DNA from: Verrucomicrobiota bacterium
GTDB taxonomy: Bacteria; Verrucomicrobiota; Verrucomicrobiia; Opitutales; Opitutaceae
Direction of reading: 5' to 3'
Length of the DNA: 64,000 bases
Assembly (NCBI GenBank): GCA_023416735.1
Contig: JAEZGX010000030.1
Span: 1-64,000, forward strand
In this document: piece after piece, positions 54,469 through 62,828 of the stretch
Layout of the letters: each line of letters opens with the position of its first letter
How positions within the stretch are numbered: position 1 is the stretch's first letter
Notes under the pieces: generated by a model
The model's database searches: none
Told to the model about the DNA's origin: nothing
The model's input: only the letters and a program-made list of their open reading frames with translations
Translations under genes and position numbers: made by a program

Positions 54469-56196
54469 TCACCCGCGCTTCGCCGCCGCAGCGCGCGCCT
54501 TCGATTCCGCCGCTCTTAGCAATTCGCTCTCTTCTTGAGCGCGCCGGGTCTTTGTCGCCTCTTCAATGGCCGCCTGTGCCGCTTGGTCGCCTTGATCCGC
54601 CAAGGCAAGCGCCCGCCAGAAAACCGCCGACGCATATCCACGCGCGTCTTCCGGAAGGGCATCCAACAACGAAATGGCTTCCGCCGCCTGGCCCTGCCGC
54701 CACCGCACCGCCGCCAGCGCCACCTTCGCTTCGTGCGTCTCAGGATTCTGCGCATGCAACCGCTCCGCTTCCTTCACGATCTCCGGCGTCGCGCGATTGA
54801 GGATACAGCTCAAGTTCACCCGTGCAGCCGCGAGTTCCACATTCTCCGGCTCCTGCCGCACCCATCGTTCATGCAGTTGCCACAATTTCTGCAGATCGGG
54901 CCGCGACGCATAAATACCTCTCAACGCCACATAAGCCCACAGCGATTTCGGCTGTCGCTCCACCACCGTTTGCAACGCCCGCTCCAAGCCGTCGCTATCC
55001 TCCCAGGCCGACGCCAGCCGCACCAGCGCCCGCAACCCCGTCAGCGAATCCCGGCACGCATTCAACGCGTCCTGCCACGTCGCCCGGCCATTCGCATCCG
55101 TGTAACGCATCCGCTGCAAACGCGATGCGATCGCCAGCGTGATCGCATCTCGCGACCACACCCCCCATGCGCCTTGACGCAGCCGCGCCTCCAGCCGGTC
55201 GAGATCGCCCACGCGCGCCGCCAACTCCGCCGCCGCTTCCGCCACCGGCGCAGCATAGCTGATCTCATCGCCCAGCGTATCAACCCACACCAACGCTTCC
55301 CGCGCCTGCCCGATATCCGCAAACCAGCGCACCAACATCGCCGCATCGTCCGCATTCGCTTCTGAGGCCACCTTCAACGCCTCCACCAACTGCTGCCAGC
55401 CCGGCAATTCCGGACTCGAGAAATCCGCCACCGCTCCCGGCGCGAACCGCTCCAGCAAGAACGTCATCGTATCGATCGCCCACCGCTCGTCATGCTGCCG
55501 CGCCGCATCTTTCAACAACTCCAACGCCGCTCGCACGCGCACAGTCGGATCGGCTGTCAACCGCCGCAACTCCTCCCGCGCCGCGTCGCGTTTCCCCTCG
55601 TCCACGCTCCACACGCGCACCGCCGCATGTTCGAATTGCGCCAACGGATTCGACGGAGCGATCTGCACCAATTGAGCGAGATTCGCCTCTGCTTCATCCC
55701 CGCGTCGCATCGCCATCGCCAGCGACGCCGCCAACCGGAAATACGCCGCGTCGTCCCGCGCCGCTTCGTCGATTTTCTCCAGCGTCGCCACCGCCACATC
55801 AAACCGGTCCAGCCTCAACGCGTCGCCGATCAGAGCCAGCTTCACCGCCGTATCCTCCGGACTCAGCTGCGCCAGCCTTTGCCGCGCCAACAGCACTTCC
55901 GGCGCGCCGATCTGCGCCAGCACATCCGTCGCTTCGCGCCACGTCCCCACATCATTGGGGCCCATTTCGAATACTCGCCGCAGCGCGAGCGCCGCATTCC
56001 GATAATCGTTGTGCGCCGCGAACTCCCTCGCCTGTTCCAGCGCTTGGGTCCGCTGCCATTTTTGCCAAACCGGCCGGCCATAAACCCACCCCGCCCACCC
56101 GAGCGCCACCAAAAGGATCAGCCCACCCGCGACCTTGCACAGGTCCCGCTGCTGCTCACTCAGCTCATTCCAGAAGTTTAACACGCGTTCACGCAT
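54469..56196 (-). CDS. Membrane-anchored TPR-repeat protein next to the exosortase
   Basis: 575 residues from ATG 56196. An N-terminal cytoplasmic stretch (VLNFWNELSEQQRDLCKVAG) and one membrane helix ~22-40 (GLILLVALGWAGWVYG) are followed by helical tetratricopeptide-like repeats to the end (ALEQAREFAAHNDYRNAALA, DAAYFRLAASLAMAMRRGDE, EAKVALAAVRWRQGQAAEAI). The tail is Ala/Lys/Arg/Glu-rich. TPR proteins commonly accompany exosortase-dependent exopolysaccharide loci (PrsT-like), probably as assembly scaffolds. It begins 82 bases after the exosortase stop, on the same strand. Confidence 0.82.
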   Translation of the reverse strand: MRERVLNFWNELSEQQRDLCKVAGGLILLVALGWAGWVYGRPVWQKWQRTQALEQAREFAAHNDYRNAALALRRVFEMGPNDVGTWREATDVLAQIGAPEVLLARQRLAQLSPEDTAVKLALIGDALRLDRFDVAVATLEKIDEAARDDAAYFRLAASLAMAMRRGDEAEANLAQLVQIAPSNPLAQFEHAAVRVWSVDEGKRDAAREELRRLTADPTVRVRAALELLKDAARQHDERWAIDTMTFLLERFAPGAVADFSSPELPGWQQLVEALKVASEANADDAAMLVRWFADIGQAREALVWVDTLGDEISYAAPVAEAAAELAARVGDLDRLEARLRQGAWGVWSRDAITLAIASRLQRMRYTDANGRATWQDALNACRDSLTGLRALVRLASAWEDSDGLERALQTVVERQPKSLWAYVALRGIYASRPDLQKLWQLHERWVRQEPENVELAAARVNLSCILNRATPEIVKEAERLHAQNPETHEAKVALAAVRWRQGQAAEAISLLDALPEDARGYASAVFWRALALADQGDQAAQAAIEEATKTRRAQEESELLRAAESKARAAAAKRG

Positions 56197-56277
56197 TGGG
56201 TTTGAAGTTGGAGGCTCTCGACGAACGAAATTCGAATCACAACCAACCCACTCCGGCGGCGGCACAAGTCCGAAGTG

Positions 56278-57840
56278 CTACCGTCGGTCAAACAACCGCG
56301 GCGCCCAGTCGCGCAGCCACGCCCGCGCCGCCGCCTCATCCGACTCCGGCGTCACCAATGCAAGATACGCCGCATCCCCGCGTCGTCGTCCTTCGAGCAC
56401 CCGCTCCAGCCGCCAACGCGGCATATTCGACACATCCGAACGCGTCTCGCGCGGCCGCCCCAGCCACGCGTCCCAGTGACAATAAAAAACATGCCAGCTC
56501 CGCCCGCGCGCGTCCACCCGCCCCACCTCGAAAGTCACCCGCGCGCCGTCGATCTCCAAGGTCAATGGTTCCTGCAGTTTCGGATCTCCCAGCCCCGCCG
56601 CCGGCAAACAAATCGACGGATCGTGCACTTCCGCACTCAACGCCGTCGCACTGTCCCCGTCCCAAGTCACCAGCAACGCATACGATCGATCCCGCGCGCC
56701 TCCTTCATCGCGCATCAATCCCGCCGTCATGCTGGGCCGCAGCAACTCCTTTGCCCTTTCCGGAAACTCGTAAACCTCCCAGTCGCCCGCCGGCTGAACC
56801 AAACGCCATTTTGTGCGCGTCTGCGCCTCCGCCTCGTGCCACCCAAACCACGCCAAGGGCGTGAGTGCCGCGATCACCCCCGCCCCCGCGGCGATCCATC
56901 CCGCTTTCGTTCCGCCAGCCGCTCCGCCCTCACTCGCGCGTGTCGTCTTTGGCATCTTCGCTTTTCTCCCGCCCCACACCCACGCGAGCACCGCCACCGC
57001 CAAAAGCGTCCCCACCATCTCCAAACTTCCCGCGCGATCATGCCATCGCGCACTCGCCGCCGGCGAATCCACCGCCGCCACCCACGTCAGCGCCACCGTG
57101 CGAATCAAATTCCCCACCACCGCCACCAGCAGCGCGGTCGCCGCCAGTCCGCAGCGACGCGGCCAGCTCAGCACGAACAACTCACCAAAAAACCACCCCG
57201 CCATCCACACGGCCTGCAGCGACCTCAATCCACTGCACGCTTCGTCGATTCCCACATACCCGGTCGCCACTTCGATCACGTTGCCACTCACCACCGCCGG
57301 ATTTCCGAGCATCGACACCACGTTCGCCGCCAGCTGCGCATTCATGCTCACCAATCCCGCAACCAATCGCGTCGTCGTTGCCGCCGGCCACGTCAACGCC
57401 GTCGCTGCAAACAGCACCGGAAACAAAAAATGCACCGTCCGCCGCCGCCCGCCCTCCAGCGCGACCAACGCCAGCGTCGCCGCCGCCACCACGCCAAACG
57501 TCACCCACTGCGCCAGCGGCCAAAGACCGTTCGCTTCCAGGATCGTCAGCAACAACGGCAACGCCGCCAGCGCCGTGATCAACACCACCCAGGTCAGCGC
57601 CCGTCCCGCTGCCCCCAAGGTTTCCCTCGCCGGCGCCCACCGTGCGCGTTCGCTCGCCAAATAGCACACGAGCAACGGCACCGCCCAGCCATACGACTGC
57701 TCCACGCTCGCCGACCACGCGGGGGTCAACCGCCACAAAAACGGCAGCCAAAGCAACACCACCGCCACCGTCCACACGCGGCGCAGCCCCGGCTCACGCC
57801 GTTCCGCTGCTTCCACGGGGCTCGTTACCATCGTCGTCAT
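56278..57840 (-). CDS. Exosortase fused to an EpsI-type domain
   Basis: 520 residues. The membrane part ~20-290 has about eight helices and the exosortase active site: C202 in GIDEACSGLRSL, R247 in GNLIRTVAL and H267 in ARWHDRAGS. The periplasmic C-terminal part ~315-520 is EpsI-like, with VHDPSICLPAAGL (H406, C411) and WHVFYCHWDAW. This Cys-Arg-His transpeptidase class recognises PEP-CTERM signals and handles surface proteins made alongside exopolysaccharide. Fusion with EpsI is known in some exosortase subtypes; the subtype number cannot be assigned by eye. It lies 87 bases after pldA, upstream of the TPR and PEP-CTERM genes. Confidence 0.92.
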   Translation of the reverse strand: MTTMVTSPVEAAERREPGLRRVWTVAVVLLWLPFLWRLTPAWSASVEQSYGWAVPLLVCYLASERARWAPARETLGAAGRALTWVVLITALAALPLLLTILEANGLWPLAQWVTFGVVAAATLALVALEGGRRRTVHFLFPVLFAATALTWPAATTTRLVAGLVSMNAQLAANVVSMLGNPAVVSGNVIEVATGYVGIDEACSGLRSLQAVWMAGWFFGELFVLSWPRRCGLAATALLVAVVGNLIRTVALTWVAAVDSPAASARWHDRAGSLEMVGTLLAVAVLAWVWGGRKAKMPKTTRASEGGAAGGTKAGWIAAGAGVIAALTPLAWFGWHEAEAQTRTKWRLVQPAGDWEVYEFPERAKELLRPSMTAGLMRDEGGARDRSYALLVTWDGDSATALSAEVHDPSICLPAAGLGDPKLQEPLTLEIDGARVTFEVGRVDARGRSWHVFYCHWDAWLGRPRETRSDVSNMPRWRLERVLEGRRRGDAAYLALVTPESDEAAARAWLRDWAPRLFDRR

Positions 57841-57927
57841 CGCGCGCCACCACGCGACCGGCTGTCCGAATCCGCGTCAATCCTCGCGTGGAGTCCCCAC
57901 CCGGCCCGAATCGGCTTTTACCGCCTG

Positions 57928-59217
57928 CTATCGCACGAGCGAAATCCCCGCCCGGACGCTTTCCGCCTCCTGATCGTAGGAAAGCAAGCTCTCGCCGAAA
58001 CCGTTGAAGTATTGAATAATCAAATACGTTTCAAAATTCAACAGCCGCGTCCGGATCGGCAGATTCAAATCGAGCTGCACGGTCGGATGCTGAAAGTCAT
58101 TCCCCGCCCACAGGCTCGCCATCAGCGACGGCCCGTCGTTCCGCCCCAGCACCAGGCTCAGCTTTCCGAAACCGCGATATTCCTCGATGTCCGGATTGTC
58201 CTCCAGCGTGCCAACGTAACCGAACACCTCCGGCATCACCAGCAGATGCCAGCCTTCGAGATCTCCGAACGCGAACACCGGTCGCGCATACAGCATGTTC
58301 AAACTCCGCGAAACCGGCCCGTCGCGTCCGTTCGACTCGTGCTTGAACGCCGCTTGCACCCCCAGCCACGTAAACCACCGCTCGCTGTCCTCCGGATGCG
58401 GCGTGAGCGCCTCATACATGAGTTCCGGCATGTAACTCGTGTCGTAGAACGGGCTCGACTCTCCATCGATATTCCAAAGCGAACGCTGCGTATAACCCAG
58501 ATGCAGCGTCCTCATCAGCCGCTGCGGCGCCACATCGCGAAAATCCAGCAACTTGCATTTGAAGCTCACCTGAAACTTCGCCGCCGGCGCGTCCGGCCCA
58601 TAGATGAAATAGATCGGCTCATGCGGCGCCAATCGGTCCGCAAACGTCCGCTGAATCGCGGCCGCCGCCGGCGCCCGTCCCAGATTTGTCGGCGGCCGAC
58701 GCGTCGCCTGCTCATCCCCCGCCTTGGCGTCTCGCGAAAGCCCACCCGCCGCACCCGGCCGCGATGAACGTTCCGCCACGCGTTCGCTCGCGCCCCGCGC
58801 CGGCGCGATCTCGATCGCCGTTCGTCCTCCACGCGCCACCAAGACCGCCATCCCCGTTCTTTCCACCGGCAGCCTCAACTCATACTGCTCCATCGCAAAG
58901 GCTCCCGCCTCCACGCGGCGACTCGCCGCGCCCACGCCTTGCCGTCGCGCAAGCACGCTCGTCACCACGCCGTCCGTCGCAACCACGCGCACGTCGATCG
59001 CTTCCGGCCAATCCACCTGCACGGCGGCATCACCCGAATTCATCGCCGCCAAACGCACCGTCACCGACGCGCCCGCTTCTGCCCCGTTTGGCGCCATCAC
59101 GCTATAAATCACTCCTTGTTTCTCCGCCGCAGCCGTCTCGACCGCGCCGGCGCGCGCGACCGACAAGCACGCCACCAACCCCGCCATCGCCCACCTCATC
59201 CGCAATATCACGTTCAT
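57928..59217 (-). CDS. pldA: Outer-membrane phospholipase A (OMPLA)
   Basis: 429 residues from ATG 59217, overlapping the MarR stop by 4 bases. Signal peptide ~1-23 (WAMAGLVACLSVARA). A ~150-residue beta-rich and linker region comes first (SVTVRLAAMNSGDAAVQVDW), then the barrel from ~195: PIYFIYGPDAPAAKFQVSFK, LGYTQRSLWNIDGESSPFYD and the catalytic block FKHESNGRDG with H293 and S295. N307 lies in SRSLNMLY, matching the Ser-His-Asn triad of E. coli PldA. Final strands are LLNFETYLIIQYFNGFGESL and AGISLVR. It hydrolyses acyl chains of misplaced outer-leaflet phospholipid. The long N-terminal extension is unusual against the ~290-residue E. coli protein. Confidence 0.93.
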   Translation of the reverse strand: MNVILRMRWAMAGLVACLSVARAGAVETAAAEKQGVIYSVMAPNGAEAGASVTVRLAAMNSGDAAVQVDWPEAIDVRVVATDGVVTSVLARRQGVGAASRRVEAGAFAMEQYELRLPVERTGMAVLVARGGRTAIEIAPARGASERVAERSSRPGAAGGLSRDAKAGDEQATRRPPTNLGRAPAAAAIQRTFADRLAPHEPIYFIYGPDAPAAKFQVSFKCKLLDFRDVAPQRLMRTLHLGYTQRSLWNIDGESSPFYDTSYMPELMYEALTPHPEDSERWFTWLGVQAAFKHESNGRDGPVSRSLNMLYARPVFAFGDLEGWHLLVMPEVFGYVGTLEDNPDIEEYRGFGKLSLVLGRNDGPSLMASLWAGNDFQHPTVQLDLNLPIRTRLLNFETYLIIQYFNGFGESLLSYDQEAESVRAGISLVR

Positions 59218-59714
59218 AATTTCTCTCCCCAATTTTGTGCCGCCGTGACCTTCGCCGATTCTCTCGCCGCTTTCATCAACGCATCGATCGCGCCTTCCGC
59301 CACCTTGCGCCCTTTCTTCGTCAACTGCACCACCCACCTTCGGCGGTCTTCTTCGGAAAGGTTCCGCGTCACCCATCCCGATTCCGCCATCTGGTCCAGC
59401 ACTTCCGTCATCGTCGCGCGAGTCACTCCGGCGTGATGCGCCAGATCGCTGGGCGTCCACGGCGCCGGCGCATCGCCAACCAGCAGGGTCAACGTGCAAA
59501 ACTTCGCCTCGCTCAATCCGCGCCGCCCGATGCTCTCGAGCAGGTGCCGGCGAATCGCCAGCACCCGCTCGATCAGCGCAAACAATTCCCCGCAGGCGCG
59601 GGCATCCCGCGCACTGCGGCGTTGCCCGATTTCCAGCAGCGTCTCGCGCACCAGCGCCCGCGAATGCTCCTGCCCATCAAATGGGCCGCGCACCTCACGC
59701 GTTCCGCGCTTCAT
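59214..59714 (-). CDS. MarR family transcriptional regulator
   Basis: 166 residues. Winged helix: FALIERVLAIRRHLLESIGR, FCTLTLLVGDAPAPWTPSDLA, the recognition helix HHAGVTRATMTEVLDQMAES and the wing GWVTRNLSEEDRRRWVVQLT KKG. This is the standard MarR fold acting as a ligand-responsive dimer. The gene overlaps the RND pump gene end by 20 bases and the pldA start by 4, so pump, regulator and phospholipase share a transcript. It probably represses its own operon in response to a toxic compound (inference). Confidence 0.9.
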   Translation of the reverse strand: MKRGTREVRGPFDGQEHSRALVRETLLEIGQRRSARDARACGELFALIERVLAIRRHLLESIGRRGLSEAKFCTLTLLVGDAPAPWTPSDLAHHAGVTRATMTEVLDQMAESGWVTRNLSEEDRRRWVVQLTKKGRKVAEGAIDALMKAARESAKVTAAQNWGEKL

Positions 59715-62700
59715 GGCGTCGCCGTTTTCCGAATACGGATTGGATCAGCACGAAGAACAACGGCACGAAGAACAACCCGAGGAACGTCCCCACGATCATG
59801 CCTCCGAGCACGCCTGTGCCGATCGCCCGCTGCGCGCCGGCTCCGGCGCCCGAGGCGGTCGCCAGCGGCAGCACGCCGAGTCCGAATGCGAGCGACGTCA
59901 TCAGGATCGGACGCAATCGGTCGCGCACCGCCGTCATCGTCGCTTCGATCACCTCCATGCCTTTCTCCAGATTGTCCCGTGCGAACTCCACGATCAAAAT
60001 CGCGTTCTTGCTCGTCAGGCCGACGGTCGTGAGCATCGCCACCTGGAAGTAGATGTCGCGATCCATGCCTCGTAACAAGTTTGCCAATACGGCACCGAGG
60101 ATGCCGAGCGGCGCCGCCAACAACACTGCGGTCGGCACCGACCAGCTTTCATACAACGCCGCGAGGCAGAGAAACACCATCGCGAGCGAGAGCGTATACA
60201 GGATCGGTGTCTGCTCGCCCGCCGCGCGCTCCTGATACGAAGCGCCGGTCCAGGCGATCGTGAAACCTTCCGGCAGCTGGCCAACGAGTCGCTCGATTTC
60301 CGCCATCGCGTCGCCCGAGCTTACGCCAGGCACGCCTTCGCCGTTGATCTGCACCGACGAGATGCCGTTGTAACGCTCCAGCCTCGGAGAACCGTAGGAC
60401 CACCGCGCCGTCGCGAACTCCGCAAACGGCACCATCTCCCCATTCCGATTCCTTACCGACCAAAGGTTCAGATCCTCCGGCACCATGCGGAACGGCGCGT
60501 CCGCCTGCACGTAAACGCGCTTCACGCGTCCGCGATCGATGAAGTCGTCGATGTAGCGGCCGCCCCAGGCAACGCCGAGCGTCGTGTTGATCTCCGCCGG
60601 CGAAATGCCCAGCGCCGCCGCCCGTTCGTTGTCGATGTCGATCTGGAGTTCCGGCGTATCTTCCTGCCCGCCCGGTCGCACGTTGCGTAGCAAGGGACTC
60701 TGCGTCGCCGCACCGAGCAGTTGATTGCGCGCGGCGATCAGCGCATCGTGCCCCTGCCCGGTCGTATCTTGCAGGAAGAACACGAATCCGGCGGAGGTGC
60801 CCAACTCCGTCACCGCGGGCGGAGCAAACGCAAACACCAGCGCATCCTTGATCTGGCTGAAGTGCCCCATGGCCCGCATCGCCACCGCATCGGGTCCGAG
60901 GTCCTCCGACCCGCGTTCATCCCAATCCTTCAGCCGCACAAACGCCATGCCCGCATTCTGCCCCACGCCCGAGTAGCTGAAGCCCGCCACCGAGAACAGC
61001 GACTGCACCGCCGGCTCGTCCTCGAGGAAATAACGCTCGACCTCGCGCATCACCGCCATCGTGCGCTCCTGCGTCGAACCGACGGGCGTCGTGACCTGCG
61101 CAAACAGCATGCCTTGGTCCTCTGCCGGCAGGAACGCCGTCGGCAGCCGCGTGAAGATCAGGACCATCAGTCCGATCATCGCCAGAAACACCGCCACGAA
61201 GCGCTTCCGCCGGCTCAAAATCCCGCGGACCGCGCCTTGATACTTCGCGCTGCCGCGATCGAACATGCGGTTAAACCAACCGAAGAAGCCCGTATCATGA
61301 TAATGGTGACCTTTCTCGATCGGCTTCAGCATCGTCGCGCAGAGCGCCGGTGTGAGGATGATCGCCACCAACACCGACAGCGCCATCGCCGACACGATCG
61401 TGCCCGAGAACTGTTGATAAATCACGCCCGTCGAGCCGCCGAGAAACGCCATCGGCACGAACACCGCCGACAGCACCAGACCGATGCCCACCAGCGCACC
61501 GGTGATCTGATCCATCGACTTTCGCGTCGCTTCCAGCGGCGAGAGCCCTTCTTCGCTCATCAACCGCTCCACGTTCTCCACGACCACAATCGCGTCGTCC
61601 ACGAGCAGGCCGATCGCCAGCACCATCGCGAACATCGTCAGCATGTTGATCGAGAAACCCACCGCAGCCAGCACGCCGAACGTGCCCAACAACACCACGG
61701 GCACCGCGATTGTCGGAATCAGCGTCGCCCGAAAATTCTGCAGGAAGAGATACATCACCACGAACACCAGCACGATCGCCTCGAGCAGTGTCTTGACCAC
61801 TTCCCAGATCGCCACGCGAACAAAGGGCGTCGTGTCGAACGGCACCACCGTCTTCAGTCCCGGCGGAAACGTCGGCCTCAACTGCTCGATCAGCGCATTC
61901 ACCGCCGTGGATGTCGCGAGCGCGTTCGCTCCCGTCGCCAGCGACACCGCCACACCGCTCGCCGGCAGGCCATTGAACCGCCCGGTCACGCTGTAGTTTT
62001 CGCTGCCGAGCTCCACGCGCGCCACGTCGCCCAGCTTCAACACCGAGCCATCGGCACCGCTTCGCAACACGATCTCGCGAAACTGCTCCGGCGTCTGCAA
62101 ACGGCCGCGTGCATTGATCGTCGCGTTCAACATCTGCCCTTCCACGGCCGGCGTGCCGCCCAATTGCCCCACCGCCACCTGATGGTTCTGACCTTGGATC
62201 GCGGTGATCACGTCCCCCGTCGAGAGTTGGTAGGCATCGAGTTTATTCGGATCGAGCCAGATGCGCATCGCATAGCGGGCACCGAAAACCTGCGTGCTGC
62301 CCACGCCGGGCACGCGCGACAGGGGATCGACAATGTTCGTCGTGATGAAATCCGAGATGTCGTCGCGCGACATGCTGCCATCCTCGGATACAAACCCGAC
62401 GACTTGCAGAAAGCCTTCGCCGGTCTTCGTCACGCTGATGCCTTGCTGCTGCACCACCTGCGGCAACAGCGCCGTCGCCAGCTGCAGCTTGTTTTGCACC
62501 TGCACCTGCGCGATGTCCGCATTCGTGCCGCTCGCAAACGTCAGCGTGATCTGCGCCGCGCCGTTCGACTGGCTCGTCGACGTCATGTAGATCAACCCGT
62601 CGAGGCCTTTCATGTTTTGCTCGATGATCTGCGTCACCGAGTCCTCCACCACCTGCGCTGACGCGCCGGGATAAAACGCACTCACCGACACGGTCGGCGG

Positions 62701-62817
62701 CGCGATCGTCGGATAACGCGAGATCGGCAGCCGCGTAATCGACAACGCGCCGGCAATCATGATGACGATGGCGATGACCCACGCAAAGATGGGCCGGTCA
62801 ATGAAGAATCGTGCCAT
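59695..62817 (-). CDS. RND efflux transporter permease, HAE1/AcrB family
   Basis: 1040 residues from ATG 62817 (MARFFIDRPIFAWVIAIVIM), the usual AcrB length. Two repeated halves each comprise one plus five membrane helices and a large periplasmic loop. ITRLPISRYPTIAPPTVSVS is typical HAE1. LLVDDAIVVVENVERLM in TM4 carries the Asp pair of the proton relay. KNAILIVEFARDNLEKGMEV in TM10 contains the essential Lys, and VFFLQDTTGQGHDALIAARN is typical for AcrB-like porter loops. It exports drugs or hydrophobic compounds with the adaptor encoded upstream. The outer-membrane TolC partner is not in the window. Confidence 0.96.
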   Translation of the reverse strand: MARFFIDRPIFAWVIAIVIMIAGALSITRLPISRYPTIAPPTVSVSAFYPGASAQVVEDSVTQIIEQNMKGLDGLIYMTSTSQSNGAAQITLTFASGTNADIAQVQVQNKLQLATALLPQVVQQQGISVTKTGEGFLQVVGFVSEDGSMSRDDISDFITTNIVDPLSRVPGVGSTQVFGARYAMRIWLDPNKLDAYQLSTGDVITAIQGQNHQVAVGQLGGTPAVEGQMLNATINARGRLQTPEQFREIVLRSGADGSVLKLGDVARVELGSENYSVTGRFNGLPASGVAVSLATGANALATSTAVNALIEQLRPTFPPGLKTVVPFDTTPFVRVAIWEVVKTLLEAIVLVFVVMYLFLQNFRATLIPTIAVPVVLLGTFGVLAAVGFSINMLTMFAMVLAIGLLVDDAIVVVENVERLMSEEGLSPLEATRKSMDQITGALVGIGLVLSAVFVPMAFLGGSTGVIYQQFSGTIVSAMALSVLVAIILTPALCATMLKPIEKGHHYHDTGFFGWFNRMFDRGSAKYQGAVRGILSRRKRFVAVFLAMIGLMVLIFTRLPTAFLPAEDQGMLFAQVTTPVGSTQERTMAVMREVERYFLEDEPAVQSLFSVAGFSYSGVGQNAGMAFVRLKDWDERGSEDLGPDAVAMRAMGHFSQIKDALVFAFAPPAVTELGTSAGFVFFLQDTTGQGHDALIAARNQLLGAATQSPLLRNVRPGGQEDTPELQIDIDNERAAALGISPAEINTTLGVAWGGRYIDDFIDRGRVKRVYVQADAPFRMVPEDLNLWSVRNRNGEMVPFAEFATARWSYGSPRLERYNGISSVQINGEGVPGVSSGDAMAEIERLVGQLPEGFTIAWTGASYQERAAGEQTPILYTLSLAMVFLCLAALYESWSVPTAVLLAAPLGILGAVLANLLRGMDRDIYFQVAMLTTVGLTSKNAILIVEFARDNLEKGMEVIEATMTAVRDRLRPILMTSLAFGLGVLPLATASGAGAGAQRAIGTGVLGGMIVGTFLGLFFVPLFFVLIQSVFGKRRRHEARNA

Positions 62818-62828
62818 GGTGCGGGTCC

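Noticed and set aside
56275..58767. An 830-codon Arg/Pro/His-rich frame antisense to the exosortase and phospholipase genes
   Set aside because: The arginine-histidine-rich composition is typical of shadow translation; the sense proteins have intact catalytic residues.
60721..62661. A 646-codon frame antisense to the RND pump
   Set aside because: Histidine/arginine-rich shadow of a full-length AcrB-type gene.
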